Assembly (NCBI RefSeq): GCF_000423565.1
Contig: NZ_AUIF01000043.1
Span: 1-64,000, forward strand
DNA: 64,000 nucleotides
Direction of reading: 5' to 3'
Source of the DNA: Runella zeae DSM 19591
GTDB lineage: Bacteria; Bacteroidota; Bacteroidia; Cytophagales; Spirosomataceae
The notes under the pieces were generated by a model, which ran no database searches, was not told where the DNA came from, and saw nothing but the letters and a program-made list of their open reading frames with translations. A program made the position numbers and the translations under genes. Of the stretch, positions 28,175 to 37,700 are shown piece by piece (within the stretch, counting starts at the first letter, position 1; each line of letters opens with the position of its first letter).

Positions 28175-28747
28175 ATGAGAAAAATTATTTCATTCATGCA
28201 CATATCGCTCGACGGTTTTGTGGCTGGCCCTAACGGTGAAATGAATTGGATTACAGTTGACCAAGAAATTTTTGATTATGTTGGTCAACGCATTAGCCAA
28301 GGCAAAACTGCTCTATATGGAAGAACCACTTACCAAATGATGGAGAGTTACTGGCCTGCGGCGGGCGACAAACCTGATGCCACCAAACACGATATTGAGC
28401 ATTCAAGGTGGTATAACAGCGTCCACAAGGTGGTTTTATCAAATACCCTGCAAGACACTGATTTGACTAACACGACAATTATTAATGACAACCTTCCGGA
28501 CAAGATAAAAGAAATAAAACAACAGGAAGGTGAAGATATTTTACTTTTTGGCAGTCCCACCGCCACACATTCACTCATTCAGCAAAATCTAATCGACGGT
28601 TATTGGCTATTTGTTAATCCCATTATTCTAGGACAAGGCATTCCATTGTTTGTGGACATCAAAGACCCAATAAAACTAAAGTTATTAAGTACTCGACAAT
28701 TTGCTTCTGGAGTAACCGAACTCAACTACCTCGTAGACAGGCAATAA
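28175..28747 (+). CDS. RibD C-terminal/dihydrofolate-reductase-like family protein
   Basis: 190 residues of the YyaP/YwjB type: [18 protein letters not shown] at the N terminus, [15 protein letters not shown] after the first loop, [28 protein letters not shown] in the nucleotide-binding part and a C-terminal strand GVTELNYLV. The fold is that of dihydrofolate and RibD reductases, with probable NADPH binding; the substrate is unknown. It is not folA despite lying beside thyA. A second accessory gene, DUF2200, follows 62 bp downstream. Confidence 0.85.
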   Translation: MRKIISFMHISLDGFVAGPNGEMNWITVDQEIFDYVGQRISQGKTALYGRTTYQMMESYWPAAGDKPDATKHDIEHSRWYNSVHKVVLSNTLQDTDLTNTTIINDNLPDKIKEIKQQEGEDILLFGSPTATHSLIQQNLIDGYWLFVNPIILGQGIPLFVDIKDPIKLKLLSTRQFASGVTELNYLVDRQ

Positions 28748-28809
28748 CGCCCCACGACAAGCGCTATGTAGCTCCATCGAATTCCTCAAAATCAATCCGT
28801 AACAGAACG

Positions 28810-29172
28810 ATGAACGATACCATTCTGCATGATGAACGAATCGCAAAAATGACTTTTGCTTCTGTCTATCCACATTATGTGACAAAAGTTGAGAAAAAAG
28901 GCCGAACAATAGACGAACTTCATACAGTAATCCAATGGCTTACAGGCTTTGATGAAAAAGCCTTACAAAAACTCATAGAGGAGAAAGCCACATTTGAACA
29001 ATTTTTTCAGGAAGCAACTCTAAACCCAGGCGCACATTTGATAACAGGCGTGATTTGTGGGTATCGCATCGAAGAAATCAAAAACCCATTAACCCAAAAA
29101 ACAAGGTATTTAGACAAGCTGGTAGATGAGTTGGCAAAAGGTCGAAAAATGGACAAAATTTTACGTACCTAA
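28810..29172 (+). CDS. DUF2200 family protein
   Basis: 120 residues matching the DUF2200 pattern: [36 protein letters not shown], then [18 protein letters not shown] and [18 protein letters not shown]. It is cytoplasmic with no signal. The function is unknown; family members are small and often found on accessory DNA. It is followed by a decayed metallo-beta-lactamase fragment. Confidence 0.85.
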   Translation: MNDTILHDERIAKMTFASVYPHYVTKVEKKGRTIDELHTVIQWLTGFDEKALQKLIEEKATFEQFFQEATLNPGAHLITGVICGYRIEEIKNPLTQKTRYLDKLVDELAKGRKMDKILRT

Positions 29173-29221
29173 AACACGGATGATTTTGTAAAGAAGAACA
29201 AGACCACATATCTCTTATAAT

Positions 29222-29361
29222 AGCAGAGAGGCTAACGTTGCAGAGTGGTCAGGCACCGTTGAAAAAGCAATATCCGAATGTTCAAATTATAGTTACAGGG
29301 CATGGAAAAAGAAATCACTTAGCTACACAATCGGCTTATTCAATACACAAGCATTTGGAAG
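29222..29361 (+). pseudogene. C-terminal remnant of a subclass B1-like metallo-beta-lactamase gene
   Basis: From 29222 one frame reads SREANVAEWSGTVEKA; after a frame change near 29262-29268 the next frame reads QYPNVQIIVTGHGK, then text like LATQSAYSIHKHLE. The order and spacing (ANV-EW--TVEK, then YPN--I-V-GHG, then a short helix) resemble the last 50 or so residues of B1 metallo-beta-lactamases, including the metal-binding His of GHG. No start, upstream zinc site or continuous frame is present, so it is a fragment and not a resistance gene. Recognised from pattern only. Confidence 0.45.
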
Positions 29362-29404
29362 TCAGATGTTCCACAAAAAGCCATAATCAGCTTAGTAATA
29401 AATC

Positions 29405-29442
29405 AAAAAGGCGTTGACTAAACTCTCGCTTTGTCAACGCCT
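29405..29442 (-). terminator. Terminator of the GMC oxidoreductase unit
   Basis: On the minus strand AGGCGTTGAC (29442-29433) pairs with GTCAACGCCT (29418-29409), followed by TTTTT. Confidence 0.75.
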
Positions 29443-29463
29443 CAGTTAAGGATATTCTAAAAA

Positions 29464-31176
29464 TTAAATATTTCCTTTTTTCTTCTCTTTTACCGCAAAA
29501 TCAGCCGCACGAGCGGTAAGCGCCATATAGGTAAGCGAAGGGTTTACGCATGAGGCCGAAGTCATACAAGCACCATCGGTCACAAATACGTTTTTGCAAG
29601 CATGCACTTGATTATTGCCATTCAAGACCGAAGTTTTGGGATCACGACCCATGCGTGCGGTTCCCATTTCGTGAATCGCCATTCCAAGCCATGAACCCCG
29701 GTCGTTGATTTTTACATTTTTCACACCTGCTTTTTCGAGCATCTCAGCGGCATCGTTGCCCATGTCGACGCGCATTTTACGCTCGTTTTCTTTCAACTCA
29801 GCGTCAAATACCACCAAAGGCATTCCCCATTTGTCTTTCTCTTTGGGGTCGAGATACATTTTGTTTTCGTGGTATGGAAGGGTTTCACCAAAACCGCCCA
29901 AGCCCATCGACCAAGGCCCTGGTTTGGTGAGTTCTTCTTTGAAATCAGCCCCAAAACTCAACTCGGCTACGTTGCGTTGCCAACTAGCGCGACTTCCACC
30001 ACCTTGGTATCCAAAACCACGGAGATAATCGCGCTTGTCGTTGCCGATATTGCGATAACGTGGAATATAAATACCATTAGCCCGGCGCCCAAAATAATAC
30101 TTATCTTCATCGCCTTCCCAAGTCCCACTTGCTCCGACACGGAAGTGATGATCCATGAGATTGTGGCCAAGCTCGCCACTATCATTCCCAAAACCATTAG
30201 GAAAACGATTAGAAGTAGAATTCAACAAAATAGCAGTAGTACCCAAAGCCGAGCCACACACAAAAATCAAGCCCGCATTATAGATTTTTTCCTCCAAAGT
30301 TACAGCATCAATGACACGCACCCCCGTAGCTTTTTTCTTGTTTTCGTCATAAATCAAATTGGTCACTACCGACTCAGGACGTAAGGTAAGACGGCCTGTT
30401 TTTACGGCCGGAGGCAACGTACAAGATTGAGTACTAAAATAAGCCCCAAAAGGACAGCCCAACGCACACTTGTTGCGGTATTGACAAGCCGCACGGCCGT
30501 TGTTGATTTGAACAGTGGTAGGTTTTGACAAATTGGCCACGCGCCCAATCGTCATCGTACGTCCAGGAAAATTCTTTTCGATGCGTTTACGTACTTCCTT
30601 CTCCACGCAATACATGTCCATTGGTGGCAAAAACTCACTGTCGGGAAGTTGAGGCAGCCCTAATTTTTCGCCCGAAATCCCCGCGATTTTCTCTACATAG
30701 CTATACCAAGGAGCAATGTCTTTGTAGCGAATAGGCCAATCTACTGCGACCCCCTCCTTCAAGTTGGCTTCAAAATCAATATCACTCAATCGGTAAGACT
30801 GACGTCCCCACATGATAGATTTTCCACCTACGATATTTGGGCGATACCAGTCAAAACGTTTTACTTCTTTATAAAGGGAGTCAGAATCGTTCATCCAATA
30901 TTTTTCCGACATTTCGTTGTAAGGATAATCACGACTCAACTTAGGATGCGTTTCTTTCTGCTCCATCGTAAGGCGGCCATTATATTGGGTTTGCCAAGGG
31001 TCTTTCATGGCGTTTTCGTAGCCGCTTACGTGTTCGAGTTTATGACCTTTTTCGAGCATCAAAACCCGCAATCCTTTCTCGGTCAATTCTTTGGCAGCCC
31101 AGCCACCACTTACTCCTGAGCCAATCACGATGGCATCATAGGTCATTTCTTTTTGGGAATCTATATTTAGATACAT
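29464..31176 (-). CDS. GMC family oxidoreductase (FAD-dependent sugar/alcohol dehydrogenase large subunit)
   Basis: 570 residues. The FAD-binding Rossmann motif is near the N terminus (AIVIGSGVSGGWAAKELTEKG, about 15-35), with VGGKSIMWGRQSYR (about 115) and the C-terminal GMC signature region HEMGTARMGRDPKTSVLNGNNQ with the catalytic His. A cysteine cluster, ACQYRNKCALGCPFGAYF, could be structural or bind a metal cofactor. There is no signal peptide. The gene upstream encodes a subunit 3 with a Tat-like signal, so the pair is probably exported folded. It oxidises a polyol or aldose, donating electrons to an unknown carrier; no cytochrome c gene is adjacent. Confidence 0.92.
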   Translation of the reverse strand: MYLNIDSQKEMTYDAIVIGSGVSGGWAAKELTEKGLRVLMLEKGHKLEHVSGYENAMKDPWQTQYNGRLTMEQKETHPKLSRDYPYNEMSEKYWMNDSDSLYKEVKRFDWYRPNIVGGKSIMWGRQSYRLSDIDFEANLKEGVAVDWPIRYKDIAPWYSYVEKIAGISGEKLGLPQLPDSEFLPPMDMYCVEKEVRKRIEKNFPGRTMTIGRVANLSKPTTVQINNGRAACQYRNKCALGCPFGAYFSTQSCTLPPAVKTGRLTLRPESVVTNLIYDENKKKATGVRVIDAVTLEEKIYNAGLIFVCGSALGTTAILLNSTSNRFPNGFGNDSGELGHNLMDHHFRVGASGTWEGDEDKYYFGRRANGIYIPRYRNIGNDKRDYLRGFGYQGGGSRASWQRNVAELSFGADFKEELTKPGPWSMGLGGFGETLPYHENKMYLDPKEKDKWGMPLVVFDAELKENERKMRVDMGNDAAEMLEKAGVKNVKINDRGSWLGMAIHEMGTARMGRDPKTSVLNGNNQVHACKNVFVTDGACMTSASCVNPSLTYMALTARAADFAVKEKKKGNI

Positions 31177-31266
31177 TTCGGTTTAAGGGAATTTGTGGTT
31201 TGCATTGTGTAGCTTTTGCTCAAACACTCCCCACGCGTGATACATAAATAGAAGACTTCTACTAGC

Positions 31267-31797
31267 TTATAAAGCCCAAGCTTTTTGACCAGGTTTGAGC
31301 GGTACACATCCTTCAAAACGCCCAGGAATAGGCAAATACTCAAGTGCTTGCTTAGCCCCGATTTCAGAGGTAAAGTAGCCTGTCACGGTCAATTCTTTCA
31401 TTCGCAAAAAGAAAGGCTTATCATTGACGGTAGAAAGCTTCACCATCTCGATTTTTTGAGGGCTGCTAAGTTCATCAAACCCTTTACCAAACTTAGACTT
31501 GCTGTCGGAGTTGATTTTAGTAAGGCCACTATAAAATTTCTCTTGGTCTTCTTTGGGATAGCAGTCGCGCATTACTCTGACGATAAACTTCTCTACACCC
31601 GCAGCCTTAGCCCCTGGAGTAGAAGTAGTTGGAATAATTACATCAGCAACTTCGGCCAACAAAGCCTCTTGCTCGGCGGAAACGAGTACACTCTCCCCTA
31701 AATTAGTTTTTTGGCCCAATACACCGGCCATGGTTGGAGCAGAAATCATAGTCCCCAAAAGGAGGGCAACCTGCTGAATAGCATCTCTACGGTTCAT
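31267..31797 (-). CDS. Gluconate 2-dehydrogenase subunit 3 family protein
   Basis: 176 residues. It starts MNRRDAIQQVALLLGTMISAP, a short twin-arginine-type signal (RR at residues 3-4, then a hydrophobic stretch and A-x-A-like end). The mature part matches the subunit 3 family: EQEALLAEVADVIIPTTSTPGA, DCYPKEDQEKFYSGL and GYFTSEIGAKQALEYLPIPG. In the family this subunit accompanies the GMC catalytic subunit and helps its export and stability. It lies 90 bp upstream of the GMC gene on the same strand. Confidence 0.9.
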   Translation of the reverse strand: MNRRDAIQQVALLLGTMISAPTMAGVLGQKTNLGESVLVSAEQEALLAEVADVIIPTTSTPGAKAAGVEKFIVRVMRDCYPKEDQEKFYSGLTKINSDSKSKFGKGFDELSSPQKIEMVKLSTVNDKPFFLRMKELTVTGYFTSEIGAKQALEYLPIPGRFEGCVPLKPGQKAWAL

Positions 31798-32244
31798 GTT
31801 TTTTCGGGTGGTTTAGTAATGTTAAAGGATGAATCGAGTCAATCTTACTAACTCGGTTTCAAAAAACTATGCAAATAATCACAAAAGCCCAAAACTAAAA
31901 AATAAGCCTCCAAATTCATGGGGTGGCTTACCGAAATAGCTCCTGTCTACTACCTCTTATAGGTATATCTATCTACTTTGTTTGTGTTCAATCCCTGAGT
32001 GAGTTTTTTTGATATAATATTTGAAAAAGCGAAATTATTAATCCAAAAATCACGTTATTTGTACTATATAGACTACCAAAGCCCTATTTCCCTTTGTAAA
32101 CTTTTGGTTCTACAACTCTTATAGGCAATTAAGCAAGTCACTAAGCCGACCCACTTTAGTTATTTGGTATATCTCTTCACTCATCTGCTTTTTTTTTGTT
32201 ACTTCCCAAAAAAGCAGATACAAACACCCAAGCAAAAGAAAAAT
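31798..32244. other. Intergenic region between divergent genes
   Basis: About 450 bases, AT-rich, with no gene seen. A TAGTTTTG match on the minus strand (31897-31890) may be the -7 element for the subunit 3 gene. A reading frame from 32164 runs into the cold-shock gene but looks non-coding before 32245. Confidence 0.4.
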
Positions 32245-32700
32245 ATGGCCAGTTCACAAGAAACTTTCAGTAAAAAAGAACGCGAAAAGAAAAAACTTAA
32301 AAAGAAGAAAGACAAGGAGGAAAAAAAAGAAGAACGGCAAGCCAATGCCAAAAAAGGCATGTCGTTGGATGATATGATTGCGTATGTTGACGAAAACGGC
32401 AACCTTACAAGTACTCCTCCTGACCCCCGCAAAAAGAAAACGATCAATACCGAAGACATTCCGGTCGGAATCTCAAAACAAGAAGATACCGAACCTGTAG
32501 AGACTGTCAGAGAAGGAGTGGTGAGTTTTTTCAACGAACAAAAAGGGTTTGGTTTTATCAGAGACCTCAAGACCCAAGAAAGTATTTTTGTACACGTTCA
32601 TGAACTGTCTGGCCCTATCAAAGAAAACGATAAAGTCACTTTTGAAGTAGAAATACGCCAAAAAGGACCAAGTGCCATTTCAGTCAAAAAAATCAGTTAG
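32245..32700 (+). CDS. Cold-shock-domain protein with lysine-rich N terminus
   Basis: 151 residues from ATG 32245 (MASSQETFSKKE), preferred to an upstream in-frame ATG because residues before it look non-coding. Residues 8-45 are a lysine/glutamate-rich helix, followed by a linker and a C-terminal cold-shock OB fold (about 85-150) with VSFFNEQKGFGFIRD (RNP1) and IFVHVHEL (RNP2). It is likely an RNA chaperone or single-stranded nucleic acid binder. Similar extended CspA proteins are common in Bacteroidota. A strong terminator follows. Confidence 0.88.
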   Translation: MASSQETFSKKEREKKKLKKKKDKEEKKEERQANAKKGMSLDDMIAYVDENGNLTSTPPDPRKKKTINTEDIPVGISKQEDTEPVETVREGVVSFFNEQKGFGFIRDLKTQESIFVHVHELSGPIKENDKVTFEVEIRQKGPSAISVKKIS

Positions 32701-32717
32701 CATTCATTAATATTTCG

Positions 32718-32764
32718 ATAGCAAATGCCTCCAGAAGTAAATTCTGGAGGCATTTGCTATTTTA
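32718..32764 (+). terminator. Strong terminator after the cold-shock gene
   Basis: A perfect 19-bp stem (32718-32736 with 32742-32760) has a 5-base loop and is followed by TTTT. Confidence 0.85.
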
Positions 32765-32981
32765 CAACATTAATACCCTCAATATCAACAATATACCCCT
32801 CGCCTATAGGCATAGGCATGAACATTTCTCTTTTTAAATTCCAATACACAAATAAATATTGTTCAAAAAAATAAAAATATTTTTCTATTACTGTAAGGAG
32901 TTTTCTGCACGCTGCTTGTCTTTATAATAAGTTACCCAAGATTTAACGATTCTAACAGGAAGTTGTCATAAAGAAAGAAAC

Positions 32982-33665
32982 ATGGAGCAAGTCTACCCCG
33001 ACCACAGCGACAACAAAGGCTCTACCCCTTTTGGAGAATCCCTTCCTCTCCATGCCGCTTCTGAGAATTATAGTTCTCATTTTGAGACTGATGATGAGCT
33101 GTTTATTCGAAAAACACTCGAAGTTAATCTTCGCTTGGGAGTGGAATTGCTCTATAAGCGATACTATCAGCCGATGTGTACTCATGCCGTCAAATTTGTA
33201 GGCTCAAGGGCAGCAGCCGAAGACTTGGTATCAGAGATTTTTTTTCAGTTTTATACCAAACAGACTTTCCTCGAAATCGACACTTCTTACCGTTTTTATT
33301 TGTTTCGCACCGTACGCAATCGCGCCTACAATTATCTCCGTTGGGACTTGGGCCGCAAAGCCGACCTACTCGAAGCCTCCCAAAAGCCTATTTTGGACGA
33401 ATCCCAACCTGACCAAATCAGTCAGTTTGAAGAATTGTATCATGATGTAGAAGAAGCCGTCAACAAACTCCCCCTCGAACGCCGTCGAATCTATCTCATG
33501 CGCAAATTTGAAGGAAAAAAATACCAAGAAATTGCCGACGAACTCAACCTCTCAGTCAAGACGGTAGATGTCCAACTCAACCGCGCCAGTCAGTATATCC
33601 GCAACCTCCTCAAAGACAAGTGGATGCTCTCTCTTATCAGCTTACTTTCAAGTCTTTTTTTCTAA
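32982..33665 (+). CDS. ECF RNA polymerase sigma factor
   Basis: 227 residues. Sigma region 2 (about 65-125): VELLYKRYYQPMCTHAVKFVG, AAAEDLVSEIFFQFYTK and SYRFYLFRTVRNRAYNYLRWD. Region 4 (about 165-215): LPLERRRIYLMRKFEGKKYQ then EIADELNLSVKTVDVQLNRA. It lacks sigma regions 1 and 3, as extracytoplasmic-function factors do. The FecR anti-sigma gene (46 bp downstream) and a SusC with STN domain complete a cell-surface signalling set, so it probably activates the transporter genes when the ligand is present. Confidence 0.93.
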   Translation: MEQVYPDHSDNKGSTPFGESLPLHAASENYSSHFETDDELFIRKTLEVNLRLGVELLYKRYYQPMCTHAVKFVGSRAAAEDLVSEIFFQFYTKQTFLEIDTSYRFYLFRTVRNRAYNYLRWDLGRKADLLEASQKPILDESQPDQISQFEELYHDVEEAVNKLPLERRRIYLMRKFEGKKYQEIADELNLSVKTVDVQLNRASQYIRNLLKDKWMLSLISLLSSLFF

Positions 33666-33711
33666 GATTTGACGGCTTCTCTATGCTTTGAACTATCACT
33701 CTAGTGCATCA

Positions 33712-34731
33712 ATGAAGGCAGAAATCAACAAAGAATTTATATTTAGCTATTTGTCGGGTAAGACATCGGCTTTACAAAAACAAATGGTGGATGAGTGGGT
33801 CAAACAGCCCGCCAACGAGGAGTTGTTTTATAAGTGGCTCGTCGAATACGAATATCAACATCCGCAATACCTCACCCAACTCCCCGAGGCTCTCAAACAG
33901 TTTCATGCCTATGCCGACAGATTTGACGCCGACCCTACGCACGAAACTTTTAAAGAAACAAAGCCCTCATTAAAATCTTCGCCGAGGTTTTGGAATACAC
34001 TCATGATAGCGGCCTCTCTCAGTCTTACTTTAGTAGCATTGGGGTGGCTTTTTAAGGATGATATAGTGTACCAAACCCATTCAACGACGTTTGGAGAAAC
34101 GCGCTCTATTTTGCTTTCAGACAAGACCCAAGTGACGCTCAATGCCAACTCGTCACTTCGGGTTCCACGGTTTGGATTTGGAGACAAAACCCGTGAAGTA
34201 TTTCTAAAGGGAGAAGCCAATTTTGACGTAACCCACCAAGTCAACAATCAAAAATTTGTGGTAAAAACCGATAAAGATTTTGAAGTAGTGGTATTGGGAA
34301 CGGAATTTACGGTCTATTCTCGCCAGCAACGCGCCAAAATAGTCCTCAACAAAGGTAAAGTACAGCTGCGCTACCAAGAAGGCCAATCCCAAAAACAGGT
34401 CATAATGAAACCTGGCGATTTGGTGACACTCGACCAACGCAATCATTTACAACAAGCCGTGACCTCACAGCCCGAAAAATACGCCGCTTGGAAAGACCAC
34501 CGATTTGTGTTTGATGATACTACCCTAGAAGAGTTTGGTAAAATCATGGAAGAAAACTACGGTCTCAAGGTCAAAATTGAAGACCAAGCATTGGCCAAGC
34601 GCACTTTAGTAGGCTCTTTCAGGGCCGAAAATGCCGACGAACTTCTCGAAATTATTTCTCAAATCTTCAATATCAATATCGTCAGAAATGGCGACTCAGT
34701 AATACTTACCGATCATTCAACTGCCCCTTAA
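33712..34731 (+). CDS. FecR family anti-sigma factor
   Basis: 339 residues from ATG 33712 (MKAEINKEFIFSYLSGK); a TTG 24 bases earlier is in frame. The cytoplasmic N-terminal part (about 1-75) holds the sigma factor; one membrane helix (about 80-100, LMIAASLSLTLVALGWLF) follows, then the periplasmic FecR domain (about 110-215, with FGETRSILLSDKTQVTLNANS and VVVLGTEFTVYS) and a C-terminal DUF4974-like domain (RFVFDDTTLEEFGKIME). It passes the signal from the outer-membrane transporter to the ECF factor. Its stop is 14 bp before the SusC gene. Confidence 0.93.
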   Translation: MKAEINKEFIFSYLSGKTSALQKQMVDEWVKQPANEELFYKWLVEYEYQHPQYLTQLPEALKQFHAYADRFDADPTHETFKETKPSLKSSPRFWNTLMIAASLSLTLVALGWLFKDDIVYQTHSTTFGETRSILLSDKTQVTLNANSSLRVPRFGFGDKTREVFLKGEANFDVTHQVNNQKFVVKTDKDFEVVVLGTEFTVYSRQQRAKIVLNKGKVQLRYQEGQSQKQVIMKPGDLVTLDQRNHLQQAVTSQPEKYAAWKDHRFVFDDTTLEEFGKIMEENYGLKVKIEDQALAKRTLVGSFRAENADELLEIISQIFNINIVRNGDSVILTDHSTAP

Positions 34732-34745
34732 ACCCTTTTTGTAAA

Positions 34746-37700
34746 ATGAAGGAAAACCTACACAAATCATGCTGGATGGGGATATTTCTCCTTTCGCTGC
34801 TCTTATGCGGACGACCTAGCTGGGCTCAAACCTACGCAAGGGCTCACCAATTGCCCAAAAAAGCGGAAACCCTCTCCGCTCCCACTACGCTAAAATTGCG
34901 CGATGTACTCAAAGATTTAAAAAGCCGATACCGCGTCGATATTTTGTTTGAAGGAGGTCTTATTGAAGGCATTATGGTCTCTTCTGATTTAATCAACCCC
35001 AATGCGCAACTTGAACAAAATTTAGAGCAGGTCTTGAAAACCACAGGATTGGGCTATAAAAAAGTCAAAGATGGCTCGTATGTGATTTTAGAAGCCAAAA
35101 AAGCAAAAAAAACGGCTGCTGCCGAAGCCCGATTTCAGGAGAGTATCAGCCCCGAAATCTCGGTCGAAAAGCCCCAAATTACGGATATTCCACTTCTAAA
35201 AACATCGACTCGCATCGAAGTCATGGAGCAAGCGGTCAAAGGTAAAGTAGTGGATGAAAAAGGGCAAGCTTTGCCCGGAGTGAGCGTACTCATCAAAGGT
35301 ACTCAAAGAGGCACCACGACCAACGCCGAAGGCGGGTTTCAGTTGGACGTCCCTAGCTCCTCTTCTATATTGGTATTCAGCTACGTAGGTTATGAAAGCA
35401 AAGAAATAACCGTTGGCAATCAGACCACTATCAGCCTTTCGCTAGCCCCCGAAAGCAAATCGCTCGGTGAGGTCGTAGTCACGGCACTTGGTATCAAAAA
35501 ACAAGCCAAAAGCATAGGCTATGCCACTGCCACTGTAGGCACTGATGAAATGACAATCAACCGTACCGCCAATTTCATGAATGCCCTTCAAGGCAAAATG
35601 GCGGGTGTCAATATCACCTCGCTAGGCTCTGGCCCTGCGGGTACGAGCAAAATCAGGATTCGGGGTCAATCTTCTTTTGGAGGCAACAACTCTCCTCTTA
35701 TCGTAGTAAATGGGGTGCCAATCGATAACACCAACAACGGAGCACGGGGAGATGTGTCGGAAAGAGGAAGCAACCGCACCTCCGACGGTGGCGATGGGTT
35801 GAGTAGTATCAACCCCGACGATATCGAAGCCATGACCGTTTTGAAGGGCGCAGCGGCTTCGGCACTTTATGGCTCACGCGCCAAAGATGGCGTAATCATG
35901 ATTACCACCAAAAGCCGTGGTACTGGCTCAGGGGTTTCGCTCAGCTATAATTCCAACTTTACTTCCGAAACGCCACTCGATTATACTGATTATCAATACG
36001 AATATGGACAGGGTGAAAATGGTACCAGACCCACGGCTCCTTTCCCCACTTCTGGACAATGGAGTTTTGGTGAAAAATTTCAGCCCGGTATGACCCAAGT
36101 TCTATTTGATGGAGTACAAGTGCCTTACGAGCCACAGCGTAACCAAATCACGAAATATTACCAAAAAGGATACACTTGGACCAACACCCTCTCGCTTTCG
36201 TCGGGAGGAGCCAATGGCGGCTTTAGCCTTTCTATTTCTAACCTCGACAATCGCACCATTTTGAGAGGCTCAGGCTACGACCGCCGTACTGTCAATTTGG
36301 GTTTTACGCAAACATTGGCCAAGAAATTGACCGTATCAGGCAACGTCAATTACTCAAACGAATTTCGTAAAAACCCACCAAACATCGCCGAGCAAGATTA
36401 CAGCCCTGTCGTGATTTTCAACATGGCTAACTCTATGCCCCTTGATTTGTTGGAAAAATACGCCGAAGATGCCAACGGCAACGAAACCGTTTGGTCGAGA
36501 TTTACCAACCGTACCAATCCCTATTTTGCCCTTAAGCGTTTCGACAATATCCACAACGACCGTATCTTTGGAAACCTCACAGCCCGCTATAATTTCACTC
36601 CTTGGTTGTTTTTGCAAGGTCGTATTGGGCAGGATTATTACTCACGTGAGCAAGATTACAATCTTCCAACGGGTACCCAACGCCAGCCTGCGGCACCTGC
36701 GGGCTTTGTGAACGGGCAATATGTACAAGATGCTCGTAATGTACGCGAACTCAACGCTGACTTTCTTTTGGGTGCTAATCGTACTTTTGGGGCGATTGGG
36801 GTCAATGCCAACGTGGGCGGAAACCAAATGTATCGACGCATCAGCCGGCACAATGTTTTTGTCCAAGATTTTTATACACGAGGGCTTTATACCATCGGCA
36901 ACAGCCGTCAGAGAGACGCCATTTATGATTTTTCAGAAAGACAAGTTAATTCATTATACGCTTCGGCGGAGGTGTCTTACAAAGATTATATCTTCTTGAA
37001 TGGAACTGTCAGAAACGACTGGTTTTCAACCCTATCTCCTGCCAATCGCAGTATTTTATATCCGTCGATTACGGCAAGTTTTGTCTTTTCTCAAGCTTTT
37101 GCTACCTCTTTACCTACTTGGATTAGTTTCGGCAAAATCAGAGCTGCTTACGCTGAAGTAGGTAGCGACACCGATGTTTCGCCCTACGCCAACAATTTAT
37201 TTTACAATATCAATCCCCAGCAATTTCCCTCACCAAGTGGAGTAGCTCAGCCGCTCGCAACTATCAATGGTTCCACAGTACCTAATGCTAACTTGCGCCC
37301 CATGCGGGTTTCGGAAAAAGAGTTTGGTTTTGAACTAAAATTGTTCAACAACTTTTTAGGAATTGATTTTACGTATTATGACAAACTCTCTTCAGACCAA
37401 ATATTGCGCGCTCAAACCTCTAACGCCGGGGGATATTTGACCCAACTCATCAACGTAGGTCAAAGCCGTAACCAAGGTATTGAAATGCTTTTCAATTTAA
37501 ACCCCATCAGGCGAGATGATTTCAGTTGGAACGCCATTTTCAACGCTGCTTATAACAAAACAAAGGTACTGAATCTTGGAGAAGGTGTGAGCAACAATAT
37601 GATTACGGTAGGTACTGGCGATTTCACGGGTGAACTTCGCCAAGTTGTAGGTCAGCCGATGGGTCAATTATACGGATTTGGGTATTTAAGAGACGCCCAA

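Noticed and set aside
28175-28747. Dihydrofolate reductase (folA) beside thyA
   Set aside because: The protein has RibD/YyaP-type motifs and lacks the classic DHFR folate-site text; only the fold family is shared.
29222-29361. Functional metallo-beta-lactamase
   Set aside because: Only the last part is present, in two frames, without the upstream zinc ligands or a start codon.
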